This document shows positions 25,205 to 31,888 of a stretch of 33,757 nucleotides of DNA, piece after piece. How positions within the stretch are numbered: position 1 is the first letter of the stretch; each line of letters begins with the position of its first letter. The DNA is taken from assembly GCA_964627035.1 (NCBI GenBank), contig CAZVKN010000030.1, positions 1 through 33,757 on the forward strand, written 5' to 3'. A program made the position numbers and the translations under genes. The stretch comes from CAZVKN01 sp964627035 (lineage in GTDB: Bacteria; Electryoneota; AABM5-125-24; Hatepunaeales; Hatepunaeaceae). The notes under the pieces were generated by a model. The model worked only from the letters and a program-made list of their open reading frames with translations, ran no database searches and was not told the origin of the DNA.

Positions 25205-26216
25205 TTGTCTCAATTAGCTGAATCGCTTTTTCAACAACGATTTGAGGCTTAAGCTGCTCCAGGCACTCGCATTGAAAATGTCTGCCGGGATGACAGCGTT
25301 TACAAATCGGCAGGTTAGGCATGAGAGAACGATCAGGATACCCATAGACTCCCCACCGACTCGGCAGGCAATCCTTCAGAGGTGCATAAATTCCTATCAC
25401 CTTTGTCCCCAGCATGTTAGCAAGATGCAGCGGTCCGGTGCTGTTTGCGATGACAAGGTCAGCCTTTTGCAGCAGTGCTGCAAGCGTCAGTAGATTGGTT
25501 TTGCCACAAAGGTTTGTGTGATAATCACCGGCAATCGCAGCGCATTTGTCTGCTTCACTATCAGATCCGGTCAATACAATGTTTGCGTTGAGTTCTTTTT
25601 TTAGTGAATCGGTAGTGTCAGCAAAGTATAATTGCGACCATTCCTGAGCGGATCCACCGCTTCCGGGGTGGACAACGATCATGGGCTTCATCTTGTCAAT
25701 ATCGAACTTCATTAGCAGATCATCTAAAGATCGGTACATCGTTTCCGGAAGATTCACTTTTGGGAATGACGGTTCTCCGGTCAATCCAAACGCTGCCAAC
25801 AGATCAATATTCAAATCTGCTTCATGTCTCTGCGAATTACGACGTGAAATATTGTACCTGTCAGTGAACAGCGGCGAGTACCACCTGCGGCTTGTGCCGA
25901 CTCTGACCGGAATCCCTGCACTGTAAAGCGTTTTGGCGTTCGACCAAGTCGGTCGCAGGCAGAATGCTGTCTGTATCGGCAGCTCTTTCAGTCGGTCCAA
26001 TGCCTGAATGCAGTTATTATCGGCAGCGGGAATTACTTTACTAATACCCTCAACACATTCAATCAGAGGTGCTACATACGGGGAAGCGAGGAAGTGGATC
26101 TTTCTGTCGGGATAGCGTTGTCTGAGAATTGAGACGGTCAGCAGTGACAGGACAGTATCTCCAAGACGGTCATTTCTGACTATGAGCAGGTCGTTTCTAT
26201 CGCTATCAGCTCTCAT
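25188..26216 (-). CDS. Glycosyltransferase family 9 (heptosyltransferase-like), first of pair
   Basis: 342 residues. The GT9 N-terminal signature LLIVRNDRLGDTVLSLL is at 10-26, the VVHPGSGGSAQEW motif near 185-197 and the donor-site IANSTGPLHLANMLG near 260-274, followed by a Cys-rich CKRCHPGRHFQCEC stretch. It lies 6 bases after the Sua5/phosphatase fusion and overlaps the next GT9 gene. The pair presumably adds consecutive sugars to an LPS core; lptE in the same gene string supports an outer-membrane role. The sugar used cannot be read from sequence. Confidence 0.87.
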   Translation of the reverse strand: MRADSDRNDLLIVRNDRLGDTVLSLLTVSILRQRYPDRKIHFLASPYVAPLIECVEGISKVIPAADNNCIQALDRLKELPIQTAFCLRPTWSNAKTLYSAGIPVRVGTSRRWYSPLFTDRYNISRRNSQRHEADLNIDLLAAFGLTGEPSFPKVNLPETMYRSLDDLLMKFDIDKMKPMIVVHPGSGGSAQEWSQLYFADTTDSLKKELNANIVLTGSDSEADKCAAIAGDYHTNLCGKTNLLTLAALLQKADLVIANSTGPLHLANMLGTKVIGIYAPLKDCLPSRWGVYGYPDRSLMPNLPICKRCHPGRHFQCECLEQLKPQIVVEKAIQLIETNEATG

Positions 26217-26222
26217 GCTGAA

Positions 26223-27314
26223 TCACCTTCTCCGTTCTACAACAAGATCCGGTATAGTTTCCGCCCACCCTTCAGCGCCATCGTATATCATCTGAGCAAC
26301 TTCACTGTAAATCTGTCCACTGTCAGCGTATGGGTCGGGAATGGTCAGTGTTCCGATGGTCTCACCGTACAGCTTTACCTTGCCCGCATTCTCCGGAGAC
26401 ATTCGGCTGACATAGTCTGCATGGTTTGGTGACATTGTTAGTATCAGATCCACTTCATCAGCCATCTCGACAGTTATCCGTCTCGATCCGTGAGTTGACA
26501 GATCAAGCCCCCACTCCGCTCCAATATCACACATCATCTGAGTAGCGGGCAACTGATCGGAAGCAAATGTTCCGGCAGATGATACATGCACTCCCGATTC
26601 TTTCGGAGGTCCGACAAATTTTTGAATCAGATAGGCTGCTATCGGTGAACGACAGATGTTACCGGTGCAGACCACCAACACTTTGTATGGTATGCTCATT
26701 GATTTTAACAGTTGTGAAATTTTACCTGCTGAAGCTCCGCTCCGGATGATACTGAACGGATGTTCCCGCAGATCTATTACGGTTGAGGCATCACCATAGT
26801 GTGTCTCGCCTCCATCCAAAGCTGCGTCCACAGACTTGATTAACGCTCGGTCTATATCCTGAAAAGATGTCGGTGCAGGCTTGCCGGTTTGATTGGCTGA
26901 AGTAGCCCAAACCGGGAATCGGATATGATTGAACAGTTGAGTTACAACCGGATCTGCGATGATCCGAACACCGATTCCATGTTGTTCATATCTGTATCCA
27001 TTCGGAACAGACTCGTTGTATTGAAGGATGAAGGTCGCAGGAAACGAAAGTAGAGAAGAAATAATCGTACGGCGTATTAAACTCATATCCCCGTACCATT
27101 CAAGCAACTCCTTGGATGAAGCGAATACGGCTGCGTATGGAAGCGACCGACCTCCCTTAACAGATTCCATTCGGTTGAACACATTTTTATCGAAAGCCTT
27201 ACCGACCAAACCATAGACAGTATCAGTAGGGATGATTACCACGCCACCGGACTCTATTAGTTTGGCTGCGTTTTGAATGTCATCCGGAGACAGATTTTTC
27301 TCTCGCTCTACCAA
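26223..27314 (-). CDS. Fusion: threonylcarbamoyl-AMP synthase (Sua5/YrdC/TsaC) + low-molecular-weight phosphotyrosine phosphatase
   Basis: 363 residues. Domain 1 (about 8-202) is a Sua5/YrdC domain making threonylcarbamoyl-AMP for t6A37 in tRNA: PTDTVYGL (29-36), KGGRSLPYAAVF (53-64), SANQTGKPAP (139-148) and STVIDL. Domain 2 (about 210-360) is a low-molecular-weight phosphatase: the P-loop VCTGNICRS has nucleophile C216 and R222, and the general-acid loop is IPDPYAD (D327). The P-loop Ile is typical of phosphotyrosine enzymes, whereas the arginine phosphatase YwlE has Thr there. The start is TTG, overlapping lptE by 7 bases. No frameshift or stop lies between the domains. In Bacillus the two activities are separate, nearby genes (ywlC, ywlE). 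Confidence 0.92.
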   Translation of the reverse strand: MVEREKNLSPDDIQNAAKLIESGGVVIIPTDTVYGLVGKAFDKNVFNRMESVKGGRSLPYAAVFASSKELLEWYGDMSLIRRTIISSLLSFPATFILQYNESVPNGYRYEQHGIGVRIIADPVVTQLFNHIRFPVWATSANQTGKPAPTSFQDIDRALIKSVDAALDGGETHYGDASTVIDLREHPFSIIRSGASAGKISQLLKSMSIPYKVLVVCTGNICRSPIAAYLIQKFVGPPKESGVHVSSAGTFASDQLPATQMMCDIGAEWGLDLSTHGSRRITVEMADEVDLILTMSPNHADYVSRMSPENAGKVKLYGETIGTLTIPDPYADSGQIYSEVAQMIYDGAEGWAETIPDLVVERRR

Positions 27315-27790
27315 TCGCTGGTCAACCTGTTAACCATGTCCAGCACTAACTGGTCAATCGCTTCATCAATTCCCTTCTGTCGTTCTTCAAGTCTGTCCGC
27401 TGGATAGCTTCCCCTCCCTGACAGCTTTGCCTGCCATATCGGCTCGGTTTTCTCCGGATGAACCAACCTCAACTCAACAGAAATCAGCACCTGATACTCG
27501 GAAACTTGCTCATTTTCGTCGAATGTCAGCGGCTGGTCGTCCACTCCCGTTATCGAACCCTTTAAGACACCGTCAGCACTGTTTGCGGGAACGACAGTCA
27601 AGGTGCGGTCATTCAGCAGACGATCCAGAACTGCATCGGTGATCACGTCTCTGATCCCGTATTCAGAGGTGAGGTTGTCAAACGGTTCGACTGCAACCGT
27701 GGTTATTCCACCGACACCTCGACCTGAGCTGAAGCTGTATATACCACAGCCGGTAATCATCAGTAAGAAGCTGAAAAGTATATATTTCAT
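27308..27790 (-). CDS. lptE: LPS-assembly lipoprotein LptE-like
   Basis: 160 residues. Signal peptide with lipobox LMITGC (C15). After it come GIYSFS and VEPFDNLTSEYG, then AVLDRLLNDRTLTVV, the pattern of LptE/RlpB (DUF4136/LptE-like) proteins that plug the LptD pore at the outer membrane. Its ATG overlaps the stop of the sigma-54 activator gene as ATGA, and the following Sua5 fusion overlaps its end, so translation is coupled through all three. Specific LptD partner not in the window. Confidence 0.85.
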   Translation of the reverse strand: MKYILFSFLLMITGCGIYSFSSGRGVGGITTVAVEPFDNLTSEYGIRDVITDAVLDRLLNDRTLTVVPANSADGVLKGSITGVDDQPLTFDENEQVSEYQVLISVELRLVHPEKTEPIWQAKLSGRGSYPADRLEERQKGIDEAIDQLVLDMVNRLTSDW

Positions 27791-28908
27791 AGGTTGTACT
27801 GCTTGATTTTACGATACAGGGTACGCTCACCGATCCCGAGCGCATCTGCCGCTTTGCGCCGGTTGCCGTTGTACGATGCCAATGTTTTACGAATTTGCTC
27901 TTTCTCTATCTCATCGAGCGAGTAGGTTTCCACCTCCTCAGCGTTTGAATAGACATAATCTACTTCGCGCGAGCGATCTTGATGCAGTTGCTGAACCATC
28001 TTCTTCAGTGACATTATCTCTCTGCGGAGTTCCAACAAGGTATGGTAGATGACTTCTCTATCCAGTTCGTCTGACAAACGAGGAGCCAGAATCGGCAGAT
28101 TTTGCGACTCTGTTTCATAGCTGATCCGAGAGCGGATGTCATCAAGGGAAATATACGAACCGGTGCTGAGTGCAACCATGCTCTCTACGAAATTCTTCAG
28201 CTCACGGACGTTTCCTTCCCAGTAGTTCTGACTCATGACCTCGATTGCCGCCGGATCAAACATCGGGACCTGCCGACGACTTTTATAGGCGAATTCTTTG
28301 GTAAAGTGTTCGATCAGCAGACGAATATCTTCTGATCTTTCCCGAAGAGGCGGCACCGGTACAGTCACGGCTTTCAATCTATAGAACAGATCCTGCCTGA
28401 ATTTACCACGGTTGACTTCAGCAGCGAGGTCTTTATTGGTGGCGGCAACAACTCGTACATTGACATTCACAACGTCTGAACCACCGACTCGCAGAAATTG
28501 CCCTGTCTCCAGCACTCGCAGCAGTTTGACCTGAGTGTACAGTGGCATCTCGCCGATTTCATCAAGAAACAGAGTACCGCGATCCGCCATCTCGAAATAA
28601 CCTTGATGCCGCTGACTGGCGGAAGTGAATGAACCTTTCTCGTGACCGAATATCTCGCTCTCGAAAATACCTTCAGGGATCGCACCACAGTTCACGGTCA
28701 CTATCGGTTTATCATGACGATGGCTGATGTCATGGATAGATCTCGCCACCAACTCTTTGCCTGTACCGCTTTCACCGGTAATCATAACGGTGATGTCGGT
28801 TGAAGCCACCTGTCGGATGAGCGATTTGAGCTGTAGGATTGCAGGTGAGGTTCCGAGGATTATGTCTAACGGATCGTTTCTGTTCACTTTTCCATCGTAA
28901 AATATCAT
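27787..28908 (-). CDS. Sigma-54-dependent transcription activator without N-terminal sensor domain
   Basis: About 373 residues from the ATG at 28908 (MIFYDGKV). A longer in-frame reading exists, but it runs through tRNA-Thr and must be wrong. The AAA+ domain starts at about residue 14: Walker A GESGTGKE (45-52), sigma-54 contact loop GSFTSA (92-97) in place of the usual GAFTGA, Walker B GTLFLDEIGEM, and VRELKNF in the helical lid. A Fis-type helix-turn-helix ends the protein (RRKAADALGIGERTLYRKIKQ). No receiver, GAF or PAS domain is present, so activity may be set by a partner protein, as with PspF. It leads the lptE-sua5-GT9-GT9 string. No Shine-Dalgarno marks the start, and a GTG seven codons in is possible. 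Confidence 0.9.
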   Translation of the reverse strand: MIFYDGKVNRNDPLDIILGTSPAILQLKSLIRQVASTDITVMITGESGTGKELVARSIHDISHRHDKPIVTVNCGAIPEGIFESEIFGHEKGSFTSASQRHQGYFEMADRGTLFLDEIGEMPLYTQVKLLRVLETGQFLRVGGSDVVNVNVRVVAATNKDLAAEVNRGKFRQDLFYRLKAVTVPVPPLRERSEDIRLLIEHFTKEFAYKSRRQVPMFDPAAIEVMSQNYWEGNVRELKNFVESMVALSTGSYISLDDIRSRISYETESQNLPILAPRLSDELDREVIYHTLLELRREIMSLKKMVQQLHQDRSREVDYVYSNAEEVETYSLDEIEKEQIRKTLASYNGNRRKAADALGIGERTLYRKIKQYNL

Positions 28909-28955
28909 CAAGTCAACATAAATATGAGATGTCAGCCAATGTGACGATCTCATTG

Positions 28956-29028
28956 AGCCACCGACTGGAGTCGAACCAGCGACCTGATCATTACGAATGA
29001 CCTGCTCTACCAACTGAGCTACGGTGGC
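28956..29028 (-). tRNA. tRNA-Thr (anticodon CGU)
   Basis: Minus-strand cloverleaf: acceptor GCCACCG/CGGTGGC (7 perfect pairs), D arm GCTC/GAGC, anticodon loop TTCGTAA giving CGU, anticodon stem GGTCA/TGATC with one G-U, T arm GCTGG/CCAGT. Discriminator U; CCA not encoded. It lies 47 bases before the sigma-54 activator start on the same strand. Confidence 0.95.
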
Positions 29029-29114
29029 GGTTAAGCCGAAACAAATATACGGTTAAGAACAGTCGGTGTCAAGGATTTCAGGTTAGTCAGCAATGTTATA
29101 CAAAGCGAAGTTCA

Positions 29115-29184
29115 CCACGAAGAGCACGACGGACACGAAGTTTTTTCTGATTGTCCCGCTTCGTGCACTTTATGTTCTTCGTGG
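29115..29184. repeat. 70-bp imperfect palindrome of the CCACGAAG type
   Basis: Outer arms CCACGAAGA (29115-29123) and TCTTCGTGG (29176-29184); inner arms CACGAAG (29134-29140) and CTTCGTG (29159-29165), with a T-rich centre. It lies between divergent tRNA-Thr and ssrA. Small palindromes built from CACGAAGGACACGAAG-like units are common in environmental genomes; only one copy is in this window. Confidence 0.7.
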
Positions 29185-29211
29185 AGACAACTCTTTTAGA
29201 CAGATTATGAC

Positions 29212-29240
29212 TTGCTTTTAACATAATTTACTCATATAAT
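29212..29240 (+). promoter_or_regulatory. Promoter of ssrA
   Basis: TTGCTT (29212-29217), a 17-base spacer and a perfect TATAAT (29235-29240). The mature tmRNA 5' end lies 24 bases further on, leaving a short leader for RNase P to remove. Confidence 0.7.
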
Positions 29241-29263
29241 GTAATAGTACGAAGGCATAACAT

Positions 29264-29641
29264 GGGGACGATCGGTTTCGACGGAGATTAAGAAGCTTTG
29301 TCCTGCGGGTCGGGGATGCGGTTATCCTCGTTAAAAATGCCGTAAAAACACAAATGCCGACGATTATTCGTACGCTTACGCTGCTTAATATTTAGCAGCA
29401 GGCTCGGTTGATTGCCGACCATCGCGGTCAATTTGAGCTTCAATTCAGGTGGTCGGGCTATCTGTAGTGCAGCGGGACAGGTAGTGGGATAAACGTTGCT
29501 GGGCGGAGAGGTAGCGTGTCAATTCGCGACCCTTTAGCTGAGAATTAGTGGGCTTCGGTTCATTAAGCCGTAGATTGACTACACTCGTAGATGGATCTTG
29601 AATCTACTTTCCGGACCCGGGTTCGATTCCCGGCGTCTCCA
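29264..29641 (+). ncRNA. ssrA: tmRNA (ssrA), tag peptide ADDYSYAYAA
   Basis: Rescues stalled ribosomes by trans-translation. The 5' GGGGACG pairs with 3' CGTCTCC as a tRNA-like acceptor (one G-U), and the 5' end continues with the family's GATCGGTTTCGACGG. The T arm GACCCGGGTTCGATTCCCGG is near the 3' end. The coding stretch, 29356-29388, reads Ala-Asp-Asp-Tyr-Ser-Tyr-Ala-Tyr-Ala-Ala then TAA; the resume codon is taken as GCC at 29356. The tag differs by one residue from the Chlorobium tepidum tag as I recall it (ADDYSYAMAA). CCA is not encoded. One-piece form, about 378 bases. Confidence 0.96.
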
Positions 29642-29648
29642 CAAAATG

Positions 29649-29683
29649 ACCCGTGAAGCTTTGAGCTTTGCGGGTTTTGTTTT
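29649..29683 (+). terminator. Terminator of ssrA
   Basis: ACCCG-TG-AAGC (29649-29659) pairs with GCTT-TG-CGGGT (29665-29675), with a TG/TG mismatch, followed by TTTGTTTT. It begins 8 bases after the tmRNA 3' end. Confidence 0.85.
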
Positions 29684-29733
29684 CAGTTAATCTCATTCAG
29701 GTACACTGTTGAGGTGAGGTGATCATTTAATTC

Positions 29734-31380
29734 CTACCTCAGCAAAACCAGTTTCCTTGAACTCTTAGAACTGTTCTGACCATTTCTGACCACCAATTCT
29801 GCAAAGTAAACACCGCTGCTGACATCGGATGCTTCCCATATCAGCTTGTTAGCTCCGGCAACCGATGTCTGCTTTGACCACTGTTTGATGGTTCGACCCT
29901 GTAGGTCGTGAATGGATAGATAGACTTGACTAATGAAAGGAAGAGTGAAGCTCAGTGTAACTTGACTGTTGAATGGATTAGGATAAGCCCTAATCAGACT
30001 GTAAGTCATCGTAACTGGAGCTTTCTTCTTAACACTGACAGGTAGAACTACTCCAAGCTCGCCATTGCGGTTTATCATCTGAAGTGTAGGTCGCTCTTCG
30101 ACTTCAGTAATCACACCCCCATTACAATCGGTAGTATTGGAATTTCTATTACCAAGAACACTTCTTGCTTGGACTGCCTGCCCGCGATCACCCCACAACC
30201 GTTCACCATTTATATTAATCCTCTGCCCGAAATACGCTTGAGACTCTTCTCGATCCGGATCTGTATCAACCCATAAATAGCACACACCGCTATCGGAATT
30301 GACCGCGTCGAGTCTGCCATAACCAGCTGGATCTAGGATGATATCTACCGGTTCATCCCAGAGCAGCTCACCATCAACATCAATAGCCATAACTTGAAAG
30401 CTATGGGGCCAATGCGTCCAAGCAATGAAATAGCGTCCGAATCCGGCATAGTTAAGCATTGGATTACCTTGACGCAGGCCTCGTCCACGCTCTATTTCAT
30501 GTTCGTATATTTCACTCCTCCACAAGGAATCACCTTCGCTGGAAATCCTGATGGCATTTATTCCGTAATATCTAAGGTTATCATCTTCAGAACCTTCAAG
30601 ATATTCATAAGTTAGAATAGCTCCACCGTTCTGATCTGATTCAATATCAGTTACAGATCTAGAACCCACACTATCGTTCAATACTGAAATTCTTGTGTCC
30701 CATACCTGCTGACCATCTGGTTCAATCTTTACAACTGCAATAACGGGATATACATTTTGCGTAACTATTACACATTGATCACTTGTTATTGTGAAATAAG
30801 AATTTGAATGAGGCCAGTCAAATCCAATCCCCCCAACATCCCATAGATATTCGCCATCTCCGTTTATCAACTGTAAGCGCGGATATTCTGGACTAAAATT
30901 ATTGTAGTGCCTCCTCCAATGTATTAAATAAGTGTCGTCACTAGGTCCAGGATACACACCATTTACATATTCGGATCTACTGAAGGTATCGAGAGGTATT
31001 CCCTCTTCACCCCATAACCTTTCCTGATCAAGGTTGATTCGCTGAAGGTACACGCTTGAAACCGAATCTTGCTCAGCGGCACTGCTCATGGCAATGATCA
31101 CATCACCGTTTTCAGCCAGTACCGGCTGCGGATCCCAACAGTATCTATCAGGAATAACTAAGATAGCTTCATCCCACGAGAAGTTGCCGTTCCGGTCAAC
31201 GTGAAGTATTCCTCCTCCATCACAAACTGCCCAGCAGCCACCGTTCCCGTCGGAACAGATGTTTGTACCGTTGGCTAATGGTAAATGGATGTATTCGTCA
31301 GGTGCCCGTCCCCATTCTGCCTGTGCTGACAGAACACTCACCAACAAACAGATAATCAGTAGCGTAAAATACTTATTCAC
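29734..31380 (-). CDS. Secreted T9SS cargo protein, repeat-rich (probable propeller-like), function unknown
   Basis: About 548 residues from the GTG at 31380, chosen because GGAGGG lies just upstream and a clean signal peptide (VNKYFTLLIICLLVSVLSAQA) follows; a longer reading adds 13 residues that spoil the signal. The body has recurring units with the pattern D-x-x-G-x-x-L-W (for example RINLDQERLWGEEG, LINGDGEYLWDVGG, DVDGELLWDEP, NINGERLWGDRG), suggesting a beta-propeller-like repeat. A T9SS sorting domain starts RAYPNPFNSQ and ends LVLLR. No enzymatic motif was found. A 30-codon ORF overlaps its start, and a promoter built partly from a PiT gene fragment lies upstream. Confidence 0.82.
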   Translation of the reverse strand: MNKYFTLLIICLLVSVLSAQAEWGRAPDEYIHLPLANGTNICSDGNGGCWAVCDGGGILHVDRNGNFSWDEAILVIPDRYCWDPQPVLAENGDVIIAMSSAAEQDSVSSVYLQRINLDQERLWGEEGIPLDTFSRSEYVNGVYPGPSDDTYLIHWRRHYNNFSPEYPRLQLINGDGEYLWDVGGIGFDWPHSNSYFTITSDQCVIVTQNVYPVIAVVKIEPDGQQVWDTRISVLNDSVGSRSVTDIESDQNGGAILTYEYLEGSEDDNLRYYGINAIRISSEGDSLWRSEIYEHEIERGRGLRQGNPMLNYAGFGRYFIAWTHWPHSFQVMAIDVDGELLWDEPVDIILDPAGYGRLDAVNSDSGVCYLWVDTDPDREESQAYFGQRININGERLWGDRGQAVQARSVLGNRNSNTTDCNGGVITEVEERPTLQMINRNGELGVVLPVSVKKKAPVTMTYSLIRAYPNPFNSQVTLSFTLPFISQVYLSIHDLQGRTIKQWSKQTSVAGANKLIWEASDVSSGVYFAELVVRNGQNSSKSSRKLVLLR

Positions 31381-31465
31381 ATTCCCTCCAAAACAGAGAA
31401 ACCCCACCAATACCGACAAGTCGGCAGTGACAGGGTGCTTTTGATTCTTGTCGATACGTTGGCAT
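31373..31465 (-). CDS. Possible 30-codon leader peptide upstream of the T9SS gene
   Basis: ATG at 31465, preceded by AAGGAG eight bases earlier; the reading frame ends in GAATAA, where the TAA (31375-31373) sits eight bases inside the next gene (GTGAATAA). The product starts MPTYRQESKAPCHC and ends LFWRECE, with three Cys. The overlap suggests translational coupling. Inside it lies a perfect hairpin CCGAC-TT-GTCGG flanked by CACC/GGTG, so the segment may instead act as a structured RNA leader. No family recognised. Confidence 0.4.
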   Translation of the reverse strand: MPTYRQESKAPCHCRLVGIGGVSLFWRECE

Positions 31466-31485
31466 AAGGTTATTCTCCTTAAACC

Positions 31486-31515
31486 AATATATCACATAAC
31501 CCTAATCCATGTCAA
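31486..31515 (-). promoter_or_regulatory. Predicted promoter of the T9SS gene, -35 within the PiT-tail remnant
   Basis: On the minus strand: TTGACA (31515-31510, perfect), an 18-base spacer and TATATT (31491-31486). Start of transcription predicted near 31479, at the AAGGAG of the leader ORF. The TTGACA comes from the Phe-Asp-Met codons of the duplicated PiT 3' end. Confidence 0.55.
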
Positions 31516-31597
31516 ATGAGGTAGATTTTTCGACTCCCTCGAAAGCTTCGGAAAATATCTCGGTTAGCTTCAAGTTCTGCTTCGACATCATTATCGC
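31502..31597 (-). pseudogene. Duplicated 3' end of the PiT phosphate transporter gene
   Basis: The 96 bases read on the minus strand match the last 96 bases of the PiT gene (9657-9752) at 88 positions, including the stop codon. Translated, both read MMSKQNLKLTEIF then SEAFEGVEKSTSFDMD. Seven of the eight differences are synonymous; the eighth changes a Met to Ile. Similarity stops abruptly at GCGAT on one side and at the TAG on the other. The frame stays open only 14 codons further upstream (a TAA precedes RRPNWES), with no PiT similarity, so this is a remnant of a second, diverged PiT gene rather than a working gene. Confidence 0.85.
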
Positions 31598-31793
31598 TTC
31601 TATCTCCCCAATTTCGCTTTCCCAATTTGGTCTTCGTTACTTCATCCTGTGACGCAGAGCATTTCAACACTCACACAATTATATAAAATTTACACCTGTA
31701 AGTAATTCATCATCGAAAGTAGGGTATCCCATCCGGTTACAAGATGATCTGAAGCTGTTTACAATTCTGTGAACTAATGAGCACTAAAATGGG
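31598..31793. other. Intergenic stretch without a recognised gene
   Basis: About 200 bases between the PiT remnant and the lipoprotein promoter. The left part has two close copies of AAATTGGG (minus strand, separated by AAAGCG), seen as small repeats in other genomes. The rest is AT-rich; no ORF, tRNA or hairpin worth naming was found. Confidence 0.6.
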
Positions 31794-31855
31794 TTGCGAA
31801 AACTGAAATTTTGCGATATCATGTAGATGTAACTCCTCCCATTCCGACCGGAGTT
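31794..31855 (+). promoter_or_regulatory. Candidate promoter and leader hairpin of the lipoprotein gene
   Basis: TTGCGA (31794-31799), a 17-base spacer and TATCAT (31817-31822, 5 of 6). The predicted leader begins near 31829 and opens with AACTCC (31831-31836) paired to GGAGTT (31850-31855). Confidence 0.45.
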
Positions 31856-31888
31856 CAACAACTCATTTTGGGAATCAATTTATGAGCT

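Noticed and set aside
28909..29013. N-terminal 35-codon extension of the sigma-54 activator
   Set aside because: The extra residues (VEQVIRNDQVAGSTPVGG) are the translation of tRNA-Thr at 28956-29028, so the real start must be downstream, near 28908.
31381..31419. Longer N-terminus of the T9SS protein
   Set aside because: It would place 13 unrelated residues before a clean signal peptide; GGAGGG sits correctly for the GTG at 31380.
31373..31465. Cyclic-di-GMP or other known riboswitch upstream of the T9SS gene
   Set aside because: None of the conserved boxes I know (for example GCACAGGGCAAACC of c-di-GMP-I) is present; kept only as an unknown leader.
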